From Cellvibrionales bacterium UBA4451 (lineage in GTDB: Bacteria > Pseudomonadota > Gammaproteobacteria > Pseudomonadales > Porticoccaceae): a stretch of 22,498 bases of DNA. The translations under genes were made by a program, and so were the position numbers. Shown piece by piece: positions 1 through 6,606 of the stretch; the stretch's first letter is position 1; each line of letters begins with the position of its first letter. The notes below the pieces were generated by a model. That model did not search any database. It was not told the origin of the DNA and saw only the letters and a program-made list of their open reading frames with translations. Location of the stretch: NCBI GenBank assembly GCA_002390285.1, contig DGPB01000010.1:135646-158143 (forward strand). Reading direction: 5' to 3'.

Positions 1-71
1 GAAGGCGCGCCCCTGCTAAGGGTGTATAGGCTTATCCCCTATCGAGGGTTCGAATCCCTCTCTCACCGCCA
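1..71 (+). tRNA. tRNA-Ser (anticodon GCU), 3' part
   Basis: This is the 3' part of a class II (long variable arm) serine tRNA; its 5' acceptor strand and D arm lie outside the window. The anticodon stem CGCCC/GGGTG encloses the loop CTGCTAA, giving anticodon GCT. A variable arm, the T loop GGTTCGAATCC and the 3' acceptor strand TCTCACC follow, then discriminator G and a genome-encoded CCA at 69-71. The 3' half closely resembles enterobacterial serV-type tRNA-Ser. Confidence 0.95.
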
Positions 72-77
72 TAAACG

Positions 78-106
78 AAAAACCCGGCCAAGGCCGGGTT
101 TTTTTA
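78..106 (+). terminator. Rho-independent terminator of the tRNA-Ser transcript
   Basis: A GC-rich 7-bp stem CCCGGCC/GGCCGGG (83-89 and 92-98) with an AA centre is preceded by an A run and followed by a run of seven T. The hairpin begins about 7 nt after the tRNA CCA end. The A run on the left would let it work in the other direction too, but the HPF-like gene on the minus strand ends about 80 bp away. Confidence 0.9.
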
Positions 107-182
107 TTTACTTGGCAGGCAGTGACTGCGTTATGCGTAACCCAAAAAGGTCTTTACCTACTTTGAATTACTGCTAAGCCGT

Positions 183-494
183 TTATGCTGCATAGCGTCT
201 CATCCAAAGTTCGGCCGTTTTACGTGCACGTTTGGCTGCAAGGTCGATAGCGTAGTGCATGTCCTCTTCCGTATTTTGAACTTCTACCGTCGTTGGTATT
301 CCCGCAAGTTGTACTTGAATAAGACAGTTATTGTGTACGCCACCCTTTGGGTCGTCGACTCCAGATAGCTTTACCAGTACATGGTTTACTCGATCATATT
401 TTCCGCTATCGTCAAATCCTAGGGATAGTTTTACATAGTCTTCCAGATCATTTGTCAATTTAAAGTTATCTGCTTGAATTTCTGTTTTCATCAT
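183..494 (-). CDS. HPF/RaiA-family ribosome-associated protein
   Basis: A 103-residue protein of the S30Ae (HPF/RaiA) family, whose members bind the 30S decoding region and promote ribosome hibernation or protect idle ribosomes. The length fits the short form without a C-terminal dimerisation domain. Visible family features are a central strand region with the PKGG turn (about residues 49-52), a strand ending in VEVQNTEED, and a C-terminal basic helix (DLAAKRARK...MRRY). It is divergent from E. coli HPF and closer in style to the proteins usually annotated simply as 'HPF/RaiA family'. The start is one of two consecutive ATG codons; a GAAGAGG Shine-Dalgarno lies 3 nt before the first ATG and 6 nt before the second, so the second may be the real start. 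It is divergent from nhaR with 117 bp between them. Family assignment is good; a true hibernation role is inferred. Confidence 0.8.
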   Translation of the reverse strand: MMKTEIQADNFKLTNDLEDYVKLSLGFDDSGKYDRVNHVLVKLSGVDDPKGGVHNNCLIQVQLAGIPTTVEVQNTEEDMHYAIDLAAKRARKTAELWMRRYAA

Positions 495-536
495 CCTCTT
501 CCCGTTTTTTCTAGTAGTTTTTAGATGATGCTAGGC

Positions 537-548
537 TAAATCGATTTA
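537..548. promoter_or_regulatory. 12-bp palindrome in the hpf-like/nhaR divergent promoter region
   Basis: TAAATCGATTTA is a perfect 12-bp palindrome in the AT-rich space between the two divergent genes. Position and symmetry suit an operator, for example for NhaR autoregulation. No LysR footprint consensus was established here, so this is a candidate only. Confidence 0.3.
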
Positions 549-611
549 AATGTAAGGAAAAGTCGAATATAATTTAAATACTATTCGTATTAACCGAACT
601 ATCGTGTGGTC

Positions 612-1532
612 ATGATTAACTATAAACATCTTCATTATTTTTGGGTGGTGGCAAAATCGGGAGGTATTACGCGTGCCAGCGAACGCTTACACCTAACACC
701 CCAGACCATCAGCGGGCAATTAAGCCTTTTGGAGGAATATATGGGCGAAGCCCTATTCTCCCGTGTTGGTCGAAATCTTGAGCTGACTGAAACCGGGCAG
801 CTGGTGTTGAGCTATGCTGAGGATATCTTTTCTCTGGGGAACGAGCTGAAGGAAATGCTAGGTCGTCTTCCTGATGAGCAACCCCTGATTTTTAATGTAG
901 GTGTGACTGATGTGGTGCCCAAATCTATCGCATACCGGTTGTTGGCGCCGGCATTGGAAATGCCAGAACCTGTCAGAATTGTCTGCAAAGAAGGTTCCAT
1001 TAATTCATTGTTAGATGACCTAGCGGTACATCGCATCGATTTGGTGATAGCTGACGGCCCTATACCACCGGATGTGAGTATGGTTGGTTTCAGTCGTTCA
1101 CTTGGCGATTGTGGTATCACTTTTTTCGCGACCCCTGAGCTGGCAAGTAAACTGGTTAAAAATTTTCCTCACAGCCTTAGTGGTATAGCGTTCTTGCTCC
1201 CGGGTGAAATGACGGTAGTGCGTAATTATTTGATACAGTGGTTTGGGCGGTTACATATACACCCGAGGATCATTGGTGAATTCGATGATAGCGCTCTAAT
1301 GAAAGCATTTGGGCAGGCGGGAGCCGGTGTCTTTATTGCGCCTACGGCCATTGCAGGTGAGGTAGAAAAGCAATACGGCGTAGTATCTATTGGGCAGACG
1401 AATGAGGTACGTGAGAAATTTTACGCAATATCAGTGGAACGAAAAACTCCGCACCCAGCAGTTGCTTCGATCACCGAAATGGCACGGGAATGGTTGTTTA
1501 CAGATACGTCTGGTTTTGTTGAAGGTAAGTAG
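612..1532 (+). CDS. nhaR: LysR-family transcriptional activator NhaR
   Basis: A LysR-type regulator that aligns by eye over its whole length with E. coli NhaR, the Na+-responsive activator of the nhaA Na+/H+ antiporter gene. The N-terminal winged HTH begins INYKHLHYFW and contains LTPQTISGQL, almost identical to the NhaR recognition helix region. In the effector domain, GEFDDSALMKAFG and the 'APT' segment near residue 240 match the NhaR C-terminal half closely. The frame also opens at a GTG at 606, two codons earlier; ATG 612 is preferred because it starts two residues before the conserved INY and neither start has a strong Shine-Dalgarno. No antiporter gene lies next to it, so its target would be elsewhere. 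Family identity is well supported; the physiological signal is by homology. Confidence 0.88.
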   Translation: MINYKHLHYFWVVAKSGGITRASERLHLTPQTISGQLSLLEEYMGEALFSRVGRNLELTETGQLVLSYAEDIFSLGNELKEMLGRLPDEQPLIFNVGVTDVVPKSIAYRLLAPALEMPEPVRIVCKEGSINSLLDDLAVHRIDLVIADGPIPPDVSMVGFSRSLGDCGITFFATPELASKLVKNFPHSLSGIAFLLPGEMTVVRNYLIQWFGRLHIHPRIIGEFDDSALMKAFGQAGAGVFIAPTAIAGEVEKQYGVVSIGQTNEVREKFYAISVERKTPHPAVASITEMAREWLFTDTSGFVEGK

Positions 1533-1605
1533 GTGTTGTTTTTGAGTTGAAATTGAAAGAAAAGTCATTGCTTCGAATTGACAGGGTAACTGTTATTTCT
1601 GGTCT

Positions 1606-1890
1606 TTACTTAGTCAAATAGTGGATTGCCAGTTGAGATGTAATCAAACAAAAAGAGAAAAACATTATCATTGCAACAATGCCAGCCAAAATAACAGATT
1701 TTGGGTTGGTCTCTAGTAAATCTGTAGCCCGTTTTAAGCCTGACTTTCTTTGTAATTGAAAAACCAAACAAAACGCTTGAGTAATAATTTCTAAAAATGA
1801 GAGGTTTTTATTGTTTGGTTCTTCTAAGGCAGTTTTAAATACAGGATGAGCATCATACTCAATCTCATTCTTTTCATTCTTTGTGGTCAT
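1606..1890 (-). CDS. DUF2970-type small membrane protein
   Basis: A 94-residue protein with a polar N-terminal half, the segment NLSFLEIITQAFCLVFQLQ typical of DUF2970 proteins, and one strongly hydrophobic helix near the C-terminus (about residues 66-92). The expected topology is a single-span inner-membrane protein. DUF2970 proteins are common in gammaproteobacteria and have no established function. The gene converges on nhaR with 73 bp between stops and starts 161 bp after the MoxR-type gene on the same strand. Its base composition is lower in GC than its neighbours. The assignment rests on length, the SFLE...Q pattern and the terminal helix. Confidence 0.7.
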   Translation of the reverse strand: MTTKNEKNEIEYDAHPVFKTALEEPNNKNLSFLEIITQAFCLVFQLQRKSGLKRATDLLETNPKSVILAGIVAMIMFFSFCLITSQLAIHYLTK

Positions 1891-2043
1891 GATCTGCGCG
1901 GCCTAATATTGGTAGATAGTAACTATCATTTTTTAGCTATAACTTGTACAAGTAGTGCATTTGTTGGTAGAGGCCATGTCTGCTGAATGGTGAAAACAGA
2001 AGCCAAAGAATAAGTTTGTCTTGTCACGGAAACAGCAGTATAT

Positions 2044-2062
2044 ACCTGTTATTAGAACAGGT
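2044..2062 (-). repeat. Inverted repeat overlapping the end of the MoxR-type gene
   Basis: ACCTGTT-attag-AACAGGT is a perfect 7-bp inverted repeat with a 5-nt loop. It spans the stop codon of the MoxR-type gene (2052-2054). A transcript of the minus strand would form a hairpin here, but no T tract follows, so it is more likely a 3'-end stabilising hairpin or a factor-dependent end than a classical intrinsic terminator. Confidence 0.4.
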
Positions 2063-3137
2063 GCCGTTGTTCGTATACCTGAGCCCAATGAGTGCCTTTC
2101 TTGTTTGCAACTTCTGTTTCGAAATAATGTTTCATCCTGCGGTTATCCTCCTTGTTGTCTTTTAATGCGGCACCGATTAGGAAGTGAACTAGGTCTGAGG
2201 ACTGCATGGCACTATTTCTATAATAATAGGCATGAACGCCCATGGCGTGGACGACAGAAATGGCTTCTGCTGTAGACATGACAGTGGCCGCCAAACGATC
2301 CGTACTTCGTCCATCTAGTGTTTGTCCATTGCGCAATTCGTGGAAAATAGTAACCAGCACTTCAATAAGTTCAGAAGGCGGTTTGACATCGACTCCTGAT
2401 TGGCGAATTAATTTCCCCGCTTCCCGTCCGACCACATCTATTTCATCGTGAATATCACGAATGGCGCCGATAGTTTCAAAATTCATTCGGCGTTTTAGTG
2501 CTGCGCTCATCTCATGCACACCTTTATCCAAAGAATTTGAGGTGGCTATAATATTGAAACCGTCTCTCGCAAACAGTATGGAGTCTTCACCTTCAAGTTC
2601 TGGAATTTGAATTTGTCGTTCGGACAAAATTGAGAGAATCGAGTCCTGAATGAATTGTGGGCAGCGAGCTATTTCTTCAAAGCGAACCAGCTGACCCTTC
2701 GCCATTCCTTGATAAATAGGGCTAGCGATTAGCGCATCCTTGGTTGGGCCAGTATTTTTTAATAGGGCTTCATTCCAGCTGTACAGTAGTTGATTGGTAT
2801 TGGTAATAGCGCCACCTTGAATAGTGAGGGTGGATTGCCCGGATACCGCGCAGGTTAATAATTCGGAGAGCCAGGATTTTGCTGTGCCAGGTTCGCCAAT
2901 CAGCATGGCGCCGCGATTAGTCGCCAGGCTAATAATGATGCGGGTGATTAGTTCGCGTGAGCCGACAAATTTCTTCTCAATGCCTAGTTCGTTGTCACCA
3001 AGGATAAATTTCTCCACGGCATAGGGCGACAAACTCCAGCCGGGTGGTACTGGACCTGGATCCCACTGGGAAAGAATGTCTAGCTCGTTTCTGTAGATGT
3101 GTTCTGCGGCAGGACGCTGGATGGCTTTCTCATTCAT
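2052..3137 (-). CDS. MoxR-type AAA+ ATPase
   Basis: A 361-residue AAA+ ATPase of the MoxR/AAA_5 type, a group that acts as chaperone-like remodelling ATPases. Walker A GEPGTAKS is at residues 81-88, the Walker B region LVRFEEIARC at 150-159 (E-E in place of the usual D-E), sensor 1 IIATSNS at 196-202, and the RR pair likely to carry the arginine finger at 216-217. A helical lid-like domain follows with a less typical C-terminus. MoxR ATPases usually sit beside a von Willebrand A-domain gene; none is present here. Instead the gene starts 14 bp after the stop of the methyltransferase-ATPase fusion gene, which suggests translation from the same mRNA. The Shine-Dalgarno is weak. The family call is secure; the client protein is unknown. 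Confidence 0.85.
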   Translation of the reverse strand: MNEKAIQRPAAEHIYRNELDILSQWDPGPVPPGWSLSPYAVEKFILGDNELGIEKKFVGSRELITRIIISLATNRGAMLIGEPGTAKSWLSELLTCAVSGQSTLTIQGGAITNTNQLLYSWNEALLKNTGPTKDALIASPIYQGMAKGQLVRFEEIARCPQFIQDSILSILSERQIQIPELEGEDSILFARDGFNIIATSNSLDKGVHEMSAALKRRMNFETIGAIRDIHDEIDVVGREAGKLIRQSGVDVKPPSELIEVLVTIFHELRNGQTLDGRSTDRLAATVMSTAEAISVVHAMGVHAYYYRNSAMQSSDLVHFLIGAALKDNKEDNRRMKHYFETEVANKKGTHWAQVYEQRHLF

Positions 3138-3151
3138 AATGCATTATCCAA

Positions 3152-5449
3152 TTAGGATGTTTTTTCCCACTGCCAGCGAGCTTCGGGAGCCATGCGCTCT
3201 TCTGGCAGGATACGAGGTAATTCCGAGAGTGGAATATTGCCCTGAATAACATGATCCAGCGCGCTATCTCGCATGGTGATGAGCCCACAATCCAAAGCTA
3301 GTTTACGTAACTCGCTTACCGGTATGTTACGAGAAATCGCATTGCGTAATTCGGGGTTAAGGTGCAGATACTCCACTACAGCAACACGCCCGTGTGTGCC
3401 CGTATCATTACAGTACTCACACCCTTTGCCAATATAGGCCCGGAAGCTATCGGGTGTTCCGCCGGGGAAGACTTCCTGAAGAATTTTGCCATCCGGTGTT
3501 GTTTGTTCTCGGCAGTTAGGACAGATTCGTTTGGCCAGCCTTTGCGCTATGACAGCAAGTAATTCACTGGCCAATGAGTTGGGGTGTACGCCTAGGTCAT
3601 AGAGCCGCTGCATGGCATCCACCGCATCGTTGCAGTGTAGCGTCGATAGCACCACATGCCCTGTTTGCGCAGCACGTATGGCCTCTAGAGAGGTTTCATG
3701 GTCGCGTATTTCTCCCACCAGAATGACATCGGGATCCTGGCGAACAAAAGAGCGCATGGCATCGGCAAAGCTAAACCCAATTTCTGGGCGAACCCGGGTT
3801 TGCTGAATATTATTAATAGAATATTCGATGGGGTCTTCTACGGTTATAACCTTACGAGTGCCGTCAGCGGCTAACAACTGTAAACCCGCATACAGGGTTG
3901 TGCTTTTTCCTGACCCGGTGGGGCCAACCACCAGCACGAGCCCAGAGGGGTTTTTCAATAAGCGTTTGTAGTTTTCTGAAATCGCTGGAGACAATCCCAA
4001 TTGTTCAATGCTGATGAGTTCAGAATTTTGTGGAAGTAGACGGATGACCACATGCTCACTATGAAGAGCAGGTTGAACCTGAATCCGCAGGTCAAACTGT
4101 GACTCACCCACACGCAAATGAGAGCGGCCACCTTGAGGCAGCCGTCGTTCAGCGATATCCAGTTCAGCTCGTAGTTTGATAACGTTAATAAGCCCCCTTA
4201 ATTCCCTCGGGCTGATATCGTAGTGACGGATATCCCGCATTTCGCCATCAATTCTCAGTCGGACTCTGACAGTATTGTTGTATTGCTCAAGGTGAATGTC
4301 GCTGGCACGCTCAGCCACCGCGTCCAGTAATAAAGCCTCAAATAGTGATACCAGTTGTGCTCCAGCCCCTGGCTTGTGGGCGCCTAGCAGGTCTTCATCT
4401 TTTTTAGATTCAAGGTTTTCGAGGGGGAGATGTATCGGTGAGCTTTGGGCTTGTAGGCACAGGTCTGTGGCAGACCAGAGGCGACGAAAATCCGTGGGCG
4501 TCACCAATATGGTTACAATTTTGAGCTCAGGGAATACCCTTTGAATTTCTACCATGGAGGCGCTGGGGTTACTGGTGGCAACCTTGAGAACACCTCGTTC
4601 GGTGTAAAGCGGAATTAAATGATGGTGGTCGAGAAATGCCTGTGAAAAGCTATTAAAAATTTTCGGATCGATCCATTTCAACAGACTTTCTACATTTCCC
4701 AGCTCTACATCGTATTGCTTGGCCAGTGAGCGGTAAAGATCCACATCATCTACGTTAGTTAATCGACGCACTTCATCGATAATCAACGTTTTATTAGCTT
4801 TAGCCCGACGCCGAGCTTCTGAAAGGATTTCATTATTAATAAAGCCAAGCTCAATCAGAATTTCATCTTTATTCTGAACAAAGTCGAGATAACCGTGTTC
4901 GCTGCGCACATAATTGTGATGGCCGTCTCCCGTGTACTTGACCAGCTTCAGTAATGATGAATCTGCATACTCTACACAGACCATCTGGCCATGAAGTGTC
5001 AGTTGATTCAACAGCACAGACTTATCTTCAATATTGGGGGTGGCTACAACAATAATATCGAAAGGCGCTTCTTGTGGAGCGCCATCCTGACCATCTCCAT
5101 GATGGATCAACACATTATCCAGATTGAGGCTGCTCATCTTCTCCATTGCCGCATCGGCCAGAGACGCGTTTTTTTCGATGCCGATTACCTTATGGGCAAC
5201 AAGAGATAGTACGGCGCTGACATAACCTAGACCAACACCAGCTTGTAAAACTTTGGGGTTTTGGGGTAGCGTCAATACACTAAAAATGTGGCGAAGAGTT
5301 TCCGTTGACGGAATACTCCTGCCTACCACCAAGCCCTCTCGCTCACAACTCACAAAGGCTCGCCGGTTTATCTCGTTGAGTGCTTGCTCAATACGGGGGT
5401 CAATCCGATCATTCGGGTATTTAGGCTGTTGAATTTCAGCGATAGACAT
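3152..5449 (-). CDS. Isoaspartyl-methyltransferase-like domain fused to GspE/PilB-type secretion ATPase
   Basis: A 765-residue two-part protein. Residues about 30-200 resemble protein-L-isoaspartate O-methyltransferase (PCMT): VGRSIPSTETL fits the region before motif I, VLQAGVGLGY (67-76) fits the SAM-binding motif I, and FDIIVVATPNIED (130-142) fits the later core strand. Residues about 200-350 resemble the GspE/PilB N-terminal domain. From about 360 it is a complete type II secretion/type IV pilus assembly ATPase: Walker A GPTGSGKS (509-516), Asp box TVEDPIEY, Walker B region PDVILVGEIRD, His box TGHVVLSTLH, and a four-cysteine zinc site C643/C646/C677/C680. Family ATPases are normally about 560-600 residues, so the extra length is the methyltransferase-like part. 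No other pilus or secretion gene is nearby. The start ATG has only a distant GAGG. The reading frame is continuous, so the fusion appears real unless it is an assembly error. Confidence 0.88.
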   Translation of the reverse strand: MSIAEIQQPKYPNDRIDPRIEQALNEINRRAFVSCEREGLVVGRSIPSTETLRHIFSVLTLPQNPKVLQAGVGLGYVSAVLSLVAHKVIGIEKNASLADAAMEKMSSLNLDNVLIHHGDGQDGAPQEAPFDIIVVATPNIEDKSVLLNQLTLHGQMVCVEYADSSLLKLVKYTGDGHHNYVRSEHGYLDFVQNKDEILIELGFINNEILSEARRRAKANKTLIIDEVRRLTNVDDVDLYRSLAKQYDVELGNVESLLKWIDPKIFNSFSQAFLDHHHLIPLYTERGVLKVATSNPSASMVEIQRVFPELKIVTILVTPTDFRRLWSATDLCLQAQSSPIHLPLENLESKKDEDLLGAHKPGAGAQLVSLFEALLLDAVAERASDIHLEQYNNTVRVRLRIDGEMRDIRHYDISPRELRGLINVIKLRAELDIAERRLPQGGRSHLRVGESQFDLRIQVQPALHSEHVVIRLLPQNSELISIEQLGLSPAISENYKRLLKNPSGLVLVVGPTGSGKSTTLYAGLQLLAADGTRKVITVEDPIEYSINNIQQTRVRPEIGFSFADAMRSFVRQDPDVILVGEIRDHETSLEAIRAAQTGHVVLSTLHCNDAVDAMQRLYDLGVHPNSLASELLAVIAQRLAKRICPNCREQTTPDGKILQEVFPGGTPDSFRAYIGKGCEYCNDTGTHGRVAVVEYLHLNPELRNAISRNIPVSELRKLALDCGLITMRDSALDHVIQGNIPLSELPRILPEERMAPEARWQWEKTS

Positions 5450-5770
5450 CGGTATTTTTAACCTCTTACATCCTTATCTGTCTTGCTAATAGATAAGAGC
5501 GTCAGCATACGAATATAAGTACCGATGATAGCTTGTGCTGCGGCTCTTCCCATCTTCAGCTTAGCAATGGTTGGTGCTGATTACCTCTATTCATTTATGG
5601 CGTCTCTAATAACATTATCCTAAGTAATAAGTTTGGTTTCAATGGCCACCTATTTCGCACTGTTCTATTAAAAAATCTATACTCTTTAGCAGGCTTGTTA
5701 TGTCTGGGATTGCTCGGGTACACATCGGTCTTTAGTTGCGGAAACAATTTACGAAGAGGTCAATAACGTT
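5450..5770. other. Intergenic region between divergent genes, 321 bp
   Basis: This space separates the minus-strand ATPase fusion gene from the plus-strand DUF3565-DUF1971 gene and must hold both promoters. A perfect 7-bp inverted repeat CTTATCT/AGATAAG (5473-5479 and 5491-5497, 11-nt spacer) lies 24 bp upstream of the ATPase start codon, where it could be an operator or leader hairpin. No open frame with coding character and no RNA gene was recognised. Confidence 0.5.
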
Positions 5771-5788
5771 ATGGAAAGGTCAATAACG
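5757..5788 (+). repeat. 12-bp direct repeat straddling a start codon
   Basis: AGGTCAATAACG occurs at 5757-5768 and again at 5777-5788, a 20-bp period. The start codon ATG 5771 lies between the copies, and the second copy is inside codons 3-6. Two head-to-tail boxes two helical turns apart could be a regulator site, or a small tandem duplication that created the present start. Confidence 0.6.
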
Positions 5789-6232
5789 AGTTTTCATCTG
5801 AACCGTTTTCGGGAATGGGTGGCAGACTTGGATTGTGGGCATGAAGTTAGGATGCTTCATAACCCCCCCTATCTAAGCTGTTCATGGGTAGCCACAGCTA
5901 AAGGAAGGCAGTCACATATTGGGGATGTTCAGGAATGCGTTAATTGTGAGATGCCTGAATTGCCTGAGGGCGTAAAGTTACAAGAAAAATCACCTTTATA
6001 TCAGCGAGATACGATTCCTATCCACATGAGTTCGGGGTATAAAATGGAAGCGGGTGTATGGGCGCGAGTTGTTGTCAAAAAAGGGCTGCTCCAGTTTCTG
6101 ATCCACTCTGAACCGCCGCAGGGCTTTGTTCTGGATGAACATCTAGAGGGGGTTCTTGCGCCTGAAGTTGGGCACGATATCAAGCCTGCGATGGGGGCTG
6201 TAGAGTTTTATGTCGAGTATTACCATGAGTAA
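5771..6232 (+). CDS. DUF3565-DUF1971 fusion protein (YeaR/TehB-N-like)
   Basis: A 153-residue soluble protein made of two small domains. Residues about 8-60 fit DUF3565: WVADLDCGH (C22, H24), HNPPY, SWVATAKGR and CVNC (C56, C59) give a likely zinc-binding module. Residues about 64-151 fit DUF1971, the cupin-like domain found in YeaR and at the N-terminus of some tellurite-resistance TehB proteins: LPEGVKLQEKSPLY, AGVWARVVV, H135 and the ending VEFYVEYY. The two domains are often encoded as neighbouring genes; here they are one frame. DUF1971 proteins are linked to nitrate/nitrite- or NO-responsive genes and tellurite resistance in enterobacteria, but the biochemical role is not settled. A GAAGAGG lies 11 nt upstream of the ATG. 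It has its own unit, with 374 bp before the next gene. Confidence 0.8.
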   Translation: MERSITSFHLNRFREWVADLDCGHEVRMLHNPPYLSCSWVATAKGRQSHIGDVQECVNCEMPELPEGVKLQEKSPLYQRDTIPIHMSSGYKMEAGVWARVVVKKGLLQFLIHSEPPQGFVLDEHLEGVLAPEVGHDIKPAMGAVEFYVEYYHE

Positions 6233-6315
6233 CAAAGCTCTTTGTAGAGCAGCCCTTCCTATAGCTTTATTTATCGAGCGTTGATCATTTTAGGTGGTTG
6301 AAGTCCACTTCTCTT

Positions 6316-6367
6316 AACAAGTTGTTCATCTTAGCTAGCGCCTAGCACCAGTTGCTATAAGTATAGC
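6316..6367. promoter_or_regulatory. Palindrome cluster, candidate enhancer (UAS) for the sigma-54 activator
   Basis: Three perfect inverted repeats lie close together: AACAA-G-TTGTT (6316-6326), TAGCA-N5-TGCTA (6343-6357) and GCTATA-AG-TATAGC (6354-6367), the last two overlapping. They lie 120-171 bp upstream of the sigma-54 -24 element, the distance range where activators of the NtrC/AcoR class usually bind. Assignment to the activator encoded at 19482-21485 is inferred from position only. Confidence 0.4.
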
Positions 6368-6421
6368 GAAATAAGACAGGTGAACGATTTTCGGTCAGGT
6401 CCTCCACTTAAAATAATTTTT

Positions 6422-6449
6422 TTGTGATTCAATAAATACGATATATAAC
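6422..6449 (+). promoter_or_regulatory. Possible sigma-70 promoter before the carboxylase operon
   Basis: TTGTGA (-35-like) and TATAAC (-10-like) are separated by 16 bp. The region is highly AT-rich, so such matches arise by chance; it could give basal expression beside the sigma-54 promoter. Confidence 0.25.
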
Positions 6450-6486
6450 AATGGGATAAGCGTTTTATTTTGCAGGTATCTGTTTC

Positions 6487-6502
6487 TGGTATAGAGTTTG
6501 CT
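6487..6502 (+). promoter_or_regulatory. Sigma-54 (-24/-12) promoter of the carboxylase operon
   Basis: TGGTATAGAGTTTGCT matches the sigma-54 consensus TGGCACGnnnnTTGCW in the TGG, the A of the -24 box, and the complete TTGCT -12 box, with exactly 10 bp between the GG and GC pairs. Transcription would begin near 6513 and leave a leader of about 94 nt before ATG 6607. A sigma-54-dependent activator gene lies at the other end of the same cluster, which supports the call. Confidence 0.75.
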
Positions 6503-6606
6503 TTACTTAGGAGATGCCCACTGAATCTTCATCTTTCGGGATGGTTCTGGGATAGGTAAATAACCCTAATAAATCTAGCAAGCTAAAGAATTTAAGGTAA
6601 CTCGAT

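Larger units (their letters stand above)
6233..6606 (+). promoter_or_regulatory. Control region of the carboxylase operon, 374 bp
   Basis: This non-coding stretch holds, from left to right: a small hairpin GCTCT-TTGT-AGAGC just after the upstream stop codon (6237-6250, no T tract); a cluster of short palindromes at 6316-6367; a very AT-rich segment at about 6410-6478 that could bend easily between an enhancer and a promoter; a sigma-54 promoter at 6487-6502; and the ribosome-binding site AAGG 9 nt before ATG 6607. No open frame of coding character was seen. Confidence 0.7.

Noticed and set aside
1..71. tRNA-Ser as an integration (att) site for a genomic island
   Set aside because: No integrase, no repeat of the tRNA 3' end elsewhere in the window, and the neighbouring genes are ordinary chromosomal types.
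130..182. Intrinsic terminator of the HPF-like gene on the minus strand
   Set aside because: Only a 4-bp stem (AGGT-AAAG-ACCT) precedes the T run, too weak to list as a feature.
812..1120. Open frame antisense to nhaR
   Set aside because: It lies wholly inside the well-supported nhaR gene, and its product resembles no family I know.
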